Assembly: GCA_934597175.1 (NCBI GenBank)
Contig: CAKTQR010000030.1
Coordinates: 1 to 27,585, forward strand
Direction: 5' to 3'
DNA: 27,585 nucleotides
From: an uncultured Oscillospiraceae bacterium
GTDB lineage: Bacteria > Bacillota > Clostridia > Oscillospirales > Oscillospiraceae
The notes beneath the pieces were generated by a model. That model was given only the letters and a program-made list of their open reading frames with translations. It searched no databases and was not told where the DNA came from. Below, piece after piece: positions 15,677 through 22,346 of this stretch. The translations under genes were made by a program, and so were the position numbers. How positions within the stretch are numbered: position 1 is the first letter of the stretch; the number at the start of each line of letters is the position of its first letter.

Positions 15677-15713
15677 GTGGAAAAAGTTATGACTTTTTTC
15701 ACGCTGAAAGATA

Positions 15714-15744
15714 CACGCCCTGTAAGCCTTGCTTACAGGGCGCG
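15714..15744. terminator. Hairpin downstream of the microprotein genes (right bracket of repeat copy 1)
   Basis: CGCCCTGTAAGC and its complement form a perfect 12-bp stem with loop CTT, extended by one more pair across a mismatch. It matches the hairpin at 15448-15480 in its ACACGCCC..GTAAGC/ACAAGC design. It may end the minus-strand microprotein transcript. Confidence 0.55.
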
Positions 15745-15786
15745 CATCTTATGTGAGGTATTTAAAAGGAGAATCACAAATCGTTT

Positions 15787-15975
15787 TTATGCCTTCAGGC
15801 CGAGCATCCTTGCTTCCTCAATAAGGGAGCCTACGAACGCCGCGCCGCTGACGAGTGCCGCAACACCGAACACGATGTGAGCGGTAACGGTTGCTGCCGT
15901 GCCCATGAAGCAGGCAAACACTGCTGCTGCAAAGAAGCATACGATTGCAAATTCTACGAAAAAGCTCTTTTTCAT
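15787..15975 (-). CDS. Two-span membrane microprotein, paralogue B
   Basis: The product is 62 residues, starting MKKSFFVEF at 15975. GGAGG lies 8 bp upstream; an in-frame ATG at 15990 overlaps this RBS and is rejected. Two spans are visible: FAIVCFFAAAVFACFMGTAA and AHIVFGVAALVSGAAFVGSL, followed by a short charged tail (EEARMLGLKA). It is a clear tandem paralogue of the gene at 16039-16224, with identical AIVCFFAAAVFACFMG and near-identical DNA in that part. Probably cotranscribed from the promoter at 16291. Function unknown; size and build would suit a small regulatory membrane peptide. Confidence 0.75.
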   Translation of the reverse strand: MKKSFFVEFAIVCFFAAAVFACFMGTAATVTAHIVFGVAALVSGAAFVGSLIEEARMLGLKA

Positions 15976-16038
15976 TTCATTTTCCTCCATTCAAGATTTC
16001 CGATATATCTTAACTTCTAATTGGCTGATCGGTGAAAG

Positions 16039-16224
16039 TCAGGCGGTGAAGCCAAACTTCTTTGCGTCTGCGATCAGAGATACAACAAAGACGACGCTGC
16101 TGACGAGTGCTGCCAGACCGAATATGAGGTGCGCGACCGGAGTTGCTGCCATGCCCATGAAGCATGCGAAAACTGCTGCTGCGAAGAAGCACACGATTGC
16201 CAGTTCAGAAAGAATGTTTTTCAT
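16039..16224 (-). CDS. Two-span membrane microprotein, paralogue A
   Basis: The product is 61 residues, with GGAGG 8 bp before the ATG. It reads MKNILSELAIVCFFAAAVFA, then a CFMGMAATP turn, a second span LIFGLAALVSSVVFVVSLI and the tail ADAKKFGFTA. It differs from its downstream paralogue mostly by conservative swaps, which indicates a duplication kept under selection. A near-consensus promoter lies about 70 bp upstream. The pair sits between two inverted copies of a 151-bp repeat. The family is not recognised; toxin-like or sensor-modulator peptides are possible but unproven. Confidence 0.78.
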   Translation of the reverse strand: MKNILSELAIVCFFAAAVFACFMGMAATPVAHLIFGLAALVSSVVFVVSLIADAKKFGFTA

Positions 16225-16290
16225 TTTAATTACCTCCGTAAAGATGTTTCATTTTTTATTTTCACTTGTTTGTTTTCCCTTTGTGACTAT

Positions 16291-16319
16291 AATATAGCAC
16301 CAAGTTTGTTAAATGTCAA
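16291..16319 (-). promoter_or_regulatory. Strong sigma-A promoter of the microprotein pair
   Basis: On the minus strand a perfect TTGACA (16314-16319) and TATATT (16291-16296) are separated by exactly 17 bp. The leader to the first microprotein ATG is about 60 nt. It is among the best promoter matches in the window. Confidence 0.8.
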
Positions 16320-16384
16320 ACAAGTTATTGTGAAGTTCGTTTTAAGTGATACTTAATACTGAAATGCATCAAACAATGCAAAAA

Positions 16385-16412
16385 AGCACGGTAACTCAAT
16401 AGTTACCGTGCT
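16385..16412 (-). terminator. Hairpin (left bracket of repeat copy 2)
   Basis: AGCACGGTAACT and its complement form a perfect 12-bp stem with loop CAAT, preceded on the plus strand by an A run. On the minus strand this is a terminator-like stem plus T tract. A sister hairpin with the same GCACGGTAA core lies at 16646-16681. Confidence 0.65.
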
Positions 16413-16447
16413 ATTCACCCTGCAAAAATTCCGATGACTTTTTGCAG

Positions 16448-16598
16448 GCTTCATAAAACGCCACATTTTTTGTGAAGCGCAGCTCCACAAAAAATCTCGC
16501 TATGCTCGTCAAAAAGCCTTAACAGGCGTTTTTGATGGCTATTTATCGAATTTGAGGCGAGACCTTGTCCCCCTCACACTCCCCCTGCTGCGTATTGG
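16448..16598 (-). repeat. 151-bp dispersed repeat, copy 2 (inverted)
   Basis: This is the reverse-orientation partner of 15526-15676. The internal hairpin is kept although bases changed: GTGGAGC pairs with GCTTCAC through a G-T pair where copy 1 has GTGAAGC. The adjoining end hairpin is also kept as a structure (CCTGC..GCAGG with A/T arms, about 16419-16448) although its sequence differs from copy 1. No coding frame is supported. With its bracketing hairpins it accounts for most of the gene-free DNA between the microprotein promoter and the 450-residue protein gene. Confidence 0.9.
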
Positions 16599-16645
16599 TT
16601 TTTACTCTGTTGCACCTGCCTTTACACAGGTCTTTGACAGTCTGC

Positions 16646-16681
16646 AAAAGGCACGGTAATCCAACAATTACCGTGCCTTTT
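16646..16681 (-). terminator. Terminator of the 450-residue protein gene (right bracket of repeat copy 2)
   Basis: AAAAGGCACGGTAAT and its complement form a perfect 15-bp stem with a 6-nt loop, with a T tract on both strands. It lies immediately past the minus-strand stop at 16685. Confidence 0.8.
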
Positions 16682-16684
16682 TGG

Positions 16685-18037
16685 CTATTTTATTGCATGC
16701 ATGAAAAATGCGGCTAAGCTGTCCCAGCCGGTGATTCTGTACGGCTCGTCACGCTCTATCTGCACGACATTGCCGTTTGGGGTCAGAAGCACCATGTCGG
16801 TGTCGCCGCACTCGACGATCGCGGTGCCTTCGATGCCCAGCTCGTTTAGGTGTGTAGTCTCCTCTTTGGCTTCGCTGATGTCGAGCAGCCTATACTCATC
16901 ACAGAGATACCCGCTCCCGCAGACGGAGTAGTACGGGATAAGCGGAGCAAATTCGGTGGCTGTTAGCTCGTCCCGACGCTTTTTCGGCAGCGGCTTTTCA
17001 AAATCCTCCGCCCGCTCGGTCTTTACGAGCTTCAATAGCTTGACTGCTTCCTTTTCGCTTATCGCTCTCACGGGGTGCTCCTTACTCATATAATCCTTAT
17101 ACTCATCCATGCGCTCGTCAAGCACCGCATCGGTCGGAAACGGCTTTTCGGCGGTCTTTTTGACGGTGTAGCCGCTTATCGGCGCATCGCAGACGCAGAC
17201 GGGCTCAAGCTGATCTTCATGCAGCACACCGCAGGCTATCAGCTTCTCCGCCGCTTCCTTGCGGATGAGCAGATCATTCTTCGATAAGAAGTACTGCGGT
17301 ACATACGCATACGCAAAGTTTGCGTTCGGCAGGTCGGCTCTCAAATAGCTGTTCGGGAGGCTTATGGTAAGCTCGTCGAATACCTCCGCAAGCTTCGGCA
17401 GCTTTCCACCGAGCTTGACCATGGTCTTGTACATGGGCTTCAGCTTCATGAACGCCGGACTTGACGCCTTCCACCGATAATCAAAGTCGCCAATCACCCG
17501 CTCCACTCGTTCCTCCGGAAGCACGGCAAAATACTGCGTGCCTGCGTATCTGCCTACATCACGAAGCCAGCAAAAACGCAGGTCGTTTAAGTTGTTGGCA
17601 ATGCACGCATCCATGAATGATGCAGGGACGCAGTGCTGCGACAGGCTTTCTTTAAAGCCGCCCGTCAGTGTGTACGCCCTGACCTTTTCAAGCTCCATAT
17701 CCTTGCCCCGTGCGTCCTTGACAGTCTCAAAGGTGTCCGAGGTCTCATGAGCCCTAAACACATCAAACTTGAGCCTGTACCACTCACTGTCGGCAGCACA
17801 GTATTCCCGTATGTAGTGTCCCCTTGCTTTCATGCCGGTTTGCTTGCAGAACTGCCCGATTCGGTCGAGCATTTCGTCGCACTCGGGAGCTGACAGGTCG
17901 ACCTTGCACCAGCCAACCCCCTCGCTTTCAAGTCCGAGCGAGCGAATGAAGTCTGCACTTTTTTCTAAATCCGCTTCAAGTTTTGCCCCGTGGGCGTTGC
18001 TGTCAAGTCTCCAAATAAGAGTTTCGGTGTAGCTCAT
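16685..18037 (-). CDS. Orphan 450-residue cytoplasmic protein coupled to a tyrosine phosphatase gene
   Basis: No signal peptide or membrane span is visible. AAAGGAG precedes the ATG at 18037, which overlaps the phosphatase stop as ATGA, so translation is coupled. The N-terminal 150 residues carry WRLDSNAHGAKLEADLEKSA, GWCKVDLSAPECDEMLD and TGMKARGHYIREY. The last 100 residues (PYYSVCGSGYLCDEYRLLDI, ECGDTDMVLLTPNGNVVQIE, ITGWDSLAAFF) look faintly like a SMI1/KNR4-type domain. I cannot assign a family. Cysteine and aromatic content are fairly high. It could be a substrate or regulator of the phosphatase, or an immunity-type protein. Confidence 0.75.
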   Translation of the reverse strand: MSYTETLIWRLDSNAHGAKLEADLEKSADFIRSLGLESEGVGWCKVDLSAPECDEMLDRIGQFCKQTGMKARGHYIREYCAADSEWYRLKFDVFRAHETSDTFETVKDARGKDMELEKVRAYTLTGGFKESLSQHCVPASFMDACIANNLNDLRFCWLRDVGRYAGTQYFAVLPEERVERVIGDFDYRWKASSPAFMKLKPMYKTMVKLGGKLPKLAEVFDELTISLPNSYLRADLPNANFAYAYVPQYFLSKNDLLIRKEAAEKLIACGVLHEDQLEPVCVCDAPISGYTVKKTAEKPFPTDAVLDERMDEYKDYMSKEHPVRAISEKEAVKLLKLVKTERAEDFEKPLPKKRRDELTATEFAPLIPYYSVCGSGYLCDEYRLLDISEAKEETTHLNELGIEGTAIVECGDTDMVLLTPNGNVVQIERDEPYRITGWDSLAAFFMHAIK

Positions 18038-18501
18038 ATGCCCTGCTCCTTTTTCGTTATCGCATCTAACAAACCGGTGCAGCCTTCGAGGACATCACGC
18101 CATGTCGCCTCAAAGTCCCGGGTGTACCACGGGTCGGCGACGCTGCCGGGTCTTGCGGTGTAATCCATGAGCAGGCCGAGCTTGCCCTCGGGGTCATTGG
18201 GGAACAGTCTGCGCAGGTTGTACATGTTCTCTTCGTCCATGCCGATGATGAGGTCAAACCTATCGTAGTCTTCCCTTCTCACCTGCCGTGCGGTCTTGCC
18301 GCCGCAGCCTATGCCGTGCTCAGAAAGCTTGCGCCTTGCGGGCGGGTACACGGGGTTTCCTATCTCCTCGGTGCTTGTCGCCGCAGATTCGATCACGAAC
18401 TCGTCCGAGAGCCCCGCCTTTGCCGTTATATCCTTCATCACGAATTCCGCCATCGGACTTCTGCAAATGTTGCCGTGGCAGACGAATAATATCTTTGTCA
18501 T
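18034..18501 (-). CDS. Low-molecular-weight protein-tyrosine phosphatase
   Basis: The product is 155 residues, typical for the family. The P-loop is CHGNICRSP (8-16) with nucleophile Cys8 and Arg14. The general-acid loop is DPWYTRDF near residue 121, and the substrate-gating region includes MDEENMYNLRRLFP. GGGAG precedes the ATG. Family knowledge: it removes phosphate from tyrosine or, in some Bacillota, arginine in proteins, in the cytoplasm. Here it leads a two-gene operon with the 450-residue orphan, with its own promoter upstream. Confidence 0.92.
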   Translation of the reverse strand: MTKILFVCHGNICRSPMAEFVMKDITAKAGLSDEFVIESAATSTEEIGNPVYPPARRKLSEHGIGCGGKTARQVRREDYDRFDLIIGMDEENMYNLRRLFPNDPEGKLGLLMDYTARPGSVADPWYTRDFEATWRDVLEGCTGLLDAITKKEQGI

Positions 18502-18527
18502 AGTGTCTCCCTTCTACTCTCCCGTTC

Positions 18528-18556
18528 AGTTTACCACACGGGCAAGGTGTTGGCAA
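18528..18556 (-). promoter_or_regulatory. Promoter of the phosphatase operon
   Basis: Minus-strand TTGCCA (18551-18556) and TAAACT (18528-18533) are 17 bp apart, with TGG just before the -10 as an extended element. Confidence 0.6.
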
Positions 18557-18610
18557 GAAAGGCGCAGAGCGTGCGGGTGCGGTCACCGAAATTTTGTGAA
18601 ATATAGCCAT

Positions 18611-18639
18611 TTGAAGCCGTTTGCGGGCTGTGGTATAAT
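18611..18639 (+). promoter_or_regulatory. Promoter upstream of the DUF2798 gene
   Basis: TTGAAG (18611-18616) and a perfect TATAAT (18634-18639) are 17 bp apart, with an extended TGG before the -10. It faces a leader of about 95 nt that contains a terminator-like stem. Confidence 0.7.
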
Positions 18640-18676
18640 AAAAAGCGTAATTTAACAGGGCTTACAGACACTAAAT

Positions 18677-18717
18677 GTCACTCACTCATTGTCGGACGAG
18701 CGAGGGACTATTTTTTT
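18677..18717 (+). terminator. Terminator-like stem inside the DUF2798 leader
   Basis: GTCACTCACTC pairs with GAGCGAGGGAC with two mismatches and a 10-nt loop, followed by TATTTTTTT. It lies between the promoter at 18611 and the gene at 18740, with no plus-strand gene upstream. It could be an attenuator or the end of a short RNA of about 70 nt. Confidence 0.5.
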
Positions 18718-18739
18718 GCCCAAAATCAGGAGGTTAGCT

Positions 18740-19195
18740 ATGCCAAGCAGCAAAAAGGAAGGAATTTTATTGAGCGTAATCATGAGCTTTGTCATGATAT
18801 ATGTGATGGCGGCACTGAACGAATGTGTGAAAGCCGGAGCTTTCACGGGCGGCGCATGGGTCGTTGCACTGGAGCGTCTGCCGCTCGGATTCGTGGTCGG
18901 CATCATATGCGACCTTGCCGTGTGTACCCCGCTGTCGAGAAAGCTCGTTGCCGCCGTTTCCGATGCGGACGACCGTGACTGCTTCAAGGTGCTCATACTC
19001 AGATTCAGCATGGTCGTTTTGATGACCGTCGCAATGACCGTGTTCTCGGTCGTTGTGACATGGACGGATGCGCAGTCGGCAGTCAGGGACTTTTTCAAGT
19101 ACCTGCCGTACAATTTCACGATAGCGCTGCCGATACAAATGCTGATCGTTGCCCCCTTTTCGTTCAGACTGGCGCACGCTATTGCAAAGGCCTAA
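18740..19195 (+). CDS. DUF2798 family membrane protein with two repeats
   Basis: The product is 151 residues; CAGGAGG lies 6 bp before the ATG at 18740. Four spans form two similar halves. The first is ILLSVIMSFVMIYVMAALNE then LPLGFVVGIICDLAVCTPLSRKL; the second is LRFSMVVLMTVAMTVFSVVV then LPYNFTIALPIQMLIVAPFSF. This M-S-x-x-M opening and the P-L-closing pattern fit DUF2798. Function unknown in the family. A bidirectional terminator follows. A possible 20-codon upstream ORF (18675-18737) stops 2 bp before this start. Confidence 0.75.
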   Translation: MPSSKKEGILLSVIMSFVMIYVMAALNECVKAGAFTGGAWVVALERLPLGFVVGIICDLAVCTPLSRKLVAAVSDADDRDCFKVLILRFSMVVLMTVAMTVFSVVVTWTDAQSAVRDFFKYLPYNFTIALPIQMLIVAPFSFRLAHAIAKA

Positions 19196-19201
19196 TATGC
19201 A

Positions 19202-19231
19202 AAAAGTCCACCGTGCAAGCGGTGGACTTTT
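19202..19231. terminator. Terminator after the DUF2798 gene
   Basis: AAAAGTCCACCG and its complement form a perfect 12-bp stem with loop TGCAAG and T-rich flanks on both strands. Confidence 0.8.
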
Positions 19232-19233
19232 GC

Positions 19234-19387
19234 TTATTCTTTGTCGTCGGTCATCATCTTAAATACCGCCGTCCGGTCGCCGTTTTCTTCCCGTTAAGCG
19301 AATAATCTCCGAGCGTCATATGTTCATTTCTCTATTTATAGCAAAACGCCCCGTCTCTGTCAACAAGGCAGAAGCGGGTCGGTCATT
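19234..19387. other. Gene-poor stretch, possible gene remnants
   Basis: No convincing gene is present. On the minus strand a 19-residue open tail (REENGDRTAVFKMMTDDKE, stop at 19234) reads directly into the terminator. A second frame has a 21-codon ORF from 19319 (MTLGDYSLNGKK..). The two may be frameshifted remains of one lost gene. A weak GC-rich stem lies at about 19348-19375. Confidence 0.3.
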
Positions 19388-19513
19388 TTATTTTGCGACG
19401 GATTTGTAGTAGTTGCCGAAGTCGGCAAGGGCATCGATTATGGGCAGCTCCTCCTTGCCGAGCTGGGTCAGGCCATACCCGACGCTGTTGTTGAATGAAA
19501 AGGGAGGCTCGCC
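19388..19513 (-). pseudogene. Remnant of an HxlR-family transcriptional regulator (C-terminus only)
   Basis: The minus-strand frame ending at 19388 reads SVGYGLTQLGKEELPIIDAL and then ADFGNYYKSVAK before TAA. This matches the winged-helix ending of HxlR regulators (VxYxLTxxGxxLxPIxxALxxWGxxY). Upstream the frame runs into the terminator of the next gene, and no N-terminal helix-turn-helix is present, so only about 40 codons survive. Confidence 0.55.
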
Positions 19514-19547
19514 GAAAAAGGCATCTGTTTGAGCAGATGCCTTTTTC
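19514..19547. terminator. Terminator after the isochorismatase-like gene
   Basis: GAAAAAGGCATCTG and its complement form a perfect 14-bp stem with a 6-nt loop and T/A tails on both strands. It starts 4 bp past the stop. Confidence 0.85.
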
Positions 19548-19550
19548 ATA

Positions 19551-20045
19551 TTACGCTTCCATGTACTCGTGAAGCTCGGCGATCGTGCTGCCCTTGCTTT
19601 CGTAGTAGGCGAGCAGCTCGGGGAGCTTTCTTTTGTCGTAGCTTGTGATGCAGTCTGTCATGACATGGACTGTATAGCCGCTTTTTGTCATGTTATAGCA
19701 GGTGGATTTGACGCAGGCTGCGGCATCCGCACCGACAAGGAAAAACTCCGTGAGGTCGTTTGCTTTGATGAAGTCGACGAAGCTTTCGCAGGTCAGAGCG
19801 CTGCTTCTTGTCTTCACAAAGATGTTGTCCGAGACGACCTTCAGCTCCGACACAAAGTCCGCACCGTGGGTGTCGGGCTTAAATGTTTTTACTCCGGCGG
19901 ACAGGTTGTTGTGCTGAATGTAGATAACACACATCTGCCTGCCGACCGCCCAATCGATCGCTTGGTTGACACGGTCGATGATTTCCCGGTAGTGCTTGGT
20001 GATGTCGTTTTGCAGGTCGATTACGACCAAGGCGCTGTTTTTCAT
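19551..20045 (-). CDS. Isochorismatase-like cysteine hydrolase
   Basis: The product is 164 residues. The start at 20045 (MKNSALVVIDLQND) has GGAG 6 bp upstream; the longer open frame to 20162 runs into the P-II-like gene and is rejected. The catalytic triad of the family is visible: Asp10 in VVIDLQND, Lys78 in NIFVKTRSSAL and Cys111 in VGADAAACVKSTC, followed by the usual GYTVHVMTDC. Members hydrolyse amides such as nicotinamide or isochorismate-type ethers; the substrate here is unknown. It lies 64 bp after the P-II-like gene but has its own promoter. Confidence 0.88.
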   Translation of the reverse strand: MKNSALVVIDLQNDITKHYREIIDRVNQAIDWAVGRQMCVIYIQHNNLSAGVKTFKPDTHGADFVSELKVVSDNIFVKTRSSALTCESFVDFIKANDLTEFFLVGADAAACVKSTCYNMTKSGYTVHVMTDCITSYDKRKLPELLAYYESKGSTIAELHEYMEA

Positions 20046-20076
20046 GCTATTCTCCAATTCCCGCTTCCGCAGGCTC

Positions 20077-20105
20077 AGTATAGCATTACAAGAATTTTTA
20101 AGCAA
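20077..20105 (-). promoter_or_regulatory. Promoter of the isochorismatase-like gene
   Basis: Minus-strand TTGCTT (20100-20105) and TATACT (20077-20082) are 17 bp apart, with TGC as an extended -10 element. It suggests the hydrolase can be expressed apart from the ftsH operon. Confidence 0.5.
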
Positions 20106-20109
20106 GCAA

Positions 20110-20796
20110 TTAAATTCCGGCGACGGAGTCGATCGGCAGGGACATGACGATGCCCTGCGCATCGCTGTGCATGCCGCAGCTTTCGCCGATGCACTGCATG
20201 AGCGTCAGCTTATTTGCAGATTCCGTGAGGATAAGAACTATCTCCTTTTCGTCCTGGGCGCTCAAGCCCCAAAAGTTTGTGACATCCGCATTGCCTATGC
20301 GCCGGCTGTGGATGACCGTGCCGCCCTTTGCGCCGGCACTGCGGACTGTCTCCATGACATCGCCGCTGAAGCCTCGGTTAACTATCGCCGCAACGAGAGA
20401 GTATTTTGTTTCGGACATGCTGTTATCTTCCTTTCCTTCGATGTTCATAAGCTCCGCTCCCGTGTTTTGGGCAAGGATGCGCAGGATGAGATTGTTTGCG
20501 CCGTTGAGCGGGATAGTGAATGCAATGCCGCTGTTTGCGGTGTTAAGCCGCAGCTCCGTGCGCAGCTTGTCAAGCAGGACATCGGCAAGTCCTTTCGGTA
20601 TCATGCTGATCAAAACGCTTTTATCGATGCTGCCGAGTCCGAGCATATCCATGATCTCGCTGGAGGCCGTGCCCTCGGCGCTGAAGCGGTATTGCAGCGG
20701 CAATGCGCCCTTTTTGAACAATTCCGCCGCCCGCTCGGCGAGCTTCGGCGTTGTTATCAGCGTCAAAAGCTGAAATGATGCTTTTTTCTGTTCCAT
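20110..20796 (-). CDS. Tandem P-II-like protein (two GlnB-type domains)
   Basis: The product is 228 residues, twice a normal P-II. The first domain spans about 7-118 and is diverged. The second (about 131-228) is the clearer one: KYSLVAAIVNRGFSGDVMET, AGAKGGTVIHSRR, KEIVLILTESANKLTLMQCI, with a T-loop-like region around IGNADVTNFWGL. GAGGAGG lies before the ATG at 20796, which directly abuts the stop of the DUF1538 gene. P-II proteins bind nucleotides and small metabolites and gate enzymes or transporters; this position suggests it gates the DUF1538 membrane protein. Confidence 0.85.
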   Translation of the reverse strand: MEQKKASFQLLTLITTPKLAERAAELFKKGALPLQYRFSAEGTASSEIMDMLGLGSIDKSVLISMIPKGLADVLLDKLRTELRLNTANSGIAFTIPLNGANNLILRILAQNTGAELMNIEGKEDNSMSETKYSLVAAIVNRGFSGDVMETVRSAGAKGGTVIHSRRIGNADVTNFWGLSAQDEKEIVLILTESANKLTLMQCIGESCGMHSDAQGIVMSLPIDSVAGI

Positions 20797-22320
20797 TTAC
20801 TCAACCTCCTCAAGGTCAACGATAGCATCGCAGTCGTCGGCAATTGCCGCCCTTTCAGTCGATACTTTCTTTCCGGTCTTAAGCTTATACACGATACCCA
20901 TAAGCTGAATTGCGATAAGTGGGGTCAAGGCAACAAGTGCGACAACGCCGAATGCATCGGTCATTAGATTTCCTCCCAGTGCCTCGCATGCGCCTATGCT
21001 CAGCGGCAGCAGGAATGTCGAGGTCATAGGGCCGCTGGCGACGCCGCCCGAGTCGAATGCAATGCCGATAAAAATATCCGGAACAAAGCGGGACAGCAGC
21101 AGCGCTATGATATAGCCCGGGATAACAAACCACTGGATGGATACCCCGGCGAGGACACGCAGCATCGCAAGTCCCACGCTGACTGCAACGCCTATCGACA
21201 TGCAGCGATTCATCATTTTTACGGAGATAGCGCCGTTTGTAACGGTCTCGACCTGATGGTTGAGCACCTGTATGGCTGGCTCTGCCTTGACGATGTAGTA
21301 GCCAATCAGCATACCGATGGGGATGAGCACCCAATGGAACGACACGCCCGCCAGCTCTTTGCCGAGGTAAGCGCCGACCGGTGTAAACCCGACATTTGCT
21401 CCGCAGAGGAACAGTACAAGACCGATGTAGGTATACGCAAAGCCGACGACGATGCGCTTTATCTGCCGCTTATGATAACGGCGTGTCATGATCTGAAAGA
21501 CTAAAAACACCGCATTTATAGGCAGCAGCGAAATGAGGACCTCCTTGGCGTACAGCGGCAGCCCCTGTGCAAACACACGGGCGACATCCTGCGTGGTGAC
21601 GACGCTCGCCACATCGGTGAGCGTATACGCAGCCTCGGTCGGCTTATAAAAGCAGCCGAGTATCAAAACGGCAAGGATAGGGCCAATACTGGAGATGGCG
21701 ACGAGGCCGAAGCTATCGCTGGCTGCGTTTTTGTCGTTTCGCACAGAGGCAAGTCCGACGCCGACCGCCATGATGAACGGTACGGTCATAGGTCCGGTAG
21801 TAACGCCGCCCGAGTCGAACGCCACCGCCAGAAACTCCTTGGGCACGAACAGTGACGCAAGGATGAGTGCGGTATAGCAGATGATGAGCAGTCTTGACAG
21901 CCCGATCTTATAGCGGATGCGGACTATCGCCAAAGCAAGAAACAAGCCGACACCGACCGCCACCGTCAGGATGAGCACGGTGTTCGGGATGGAGGGCACC
22001 TGACCGGCAAGAACTTGCAGGTCGGGCTCGGACACGGTTATGATGACGCCCATGATAAAGCCCGTCAAAAGGACCGTTATCAGCTTTTTCATTTTCGACA
22101 GCTGCACGCCGATGCCTTCTCCTATCGGCGTCATTGCCATTTCCGCACCGAGCTGGAAAAATCCCATTCCGACTATCAGCATGGCAGCTCCCGTGAGGAA
22201 CATGACGACGCTGCCAAGCTCCATGGGGACAAGTATGACGCTGAGTATCAGAACGATGGCAGTGATCGGAACAACGGCGGAGAGTGACTCGTTTATCTTC
22301 TCTTTCAGTTTTTGATTCAA
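20797..22320 (-). CDS. Duplicated DUF1538 integral membrane protein, probable transporter
   Basis: The product is 507 residues with about a dozen spans. It is an internal duplication: AFDSGGVTTGPMTVPF (about 167) is echoed by AFDSGGVASGPMTSTF (about 421), and SEPDLQVLAGQV (97) by AEPAIQVLNHQV (346). The start is TTG at 22320, with AAAGGAG 9 bp upstream; no ATG suits. The conserved DSGGVxxGPMT motif is the family hallmark and may line a transport path. It is followed without a gap by the double P-II-like gene. Family knowledge: DUF1538 genes often neighbour P-II genes; the substrate is unknown to me. Confidence 0.85.
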   Translation of the reverse strand: MNQKLKEKINESLSAVVPITAIVLILSVILVPMELGSVVMFLTGAAMLIVGMGFFQLGAEMAMTPIGEGIGVQLSKMKKLITVLLTGFIMGVIITVSEPDLQVLAGQVPSIPNTVLILTVAVGVGLFLALAIVRIRYKIGLSRLLIICYTALILASLFVPKEFLAVAFDSGGVTTGPMTVPFIMAVGVGLASVRNDKNAASDSFGLVAISSIGPILAVLILGCFYKPTEAAYTLTDVASVVTTQDVARVFAQGLPLYAKEVLISLLPINAVFLVFQIMTRRYHKRQIKRIVVGFAYTYIGLVLFLCGANVGFTPVGAYLGKELAGVSFHWVLIPIGMLIGYYIVKAEPAIQVLNHQVETVTNGAISVKMMNRCMSIGVAVSVGLAMLRVLAGVSIQWFVIPGYIIALLLSRFVPDIFIGIAFDSGGVASGPMTSTFLLPLSIGACEALGGNLMTDAFGVVALVALTPLIAIQLMGIVYKLKTGKKVSTERAAIADDCDAIVDLEEVE

Positions 22321-22346
22321 TAATGTGCTCTCCTTTTATGTATTTT

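Noticed and set aside
15547..15880. Short plus-strand open frames in and near repeat copy 1
   Set aside because: They cross hairpins and the opposite-strand microprotein gene, lack RBSs and are not kept in repeat copy 2.
15526..16598. CRISPR-like array from repeated sequences
   Set aside because: There are only two inverted copies, with genes rather than spacers between them, and no cas genes.
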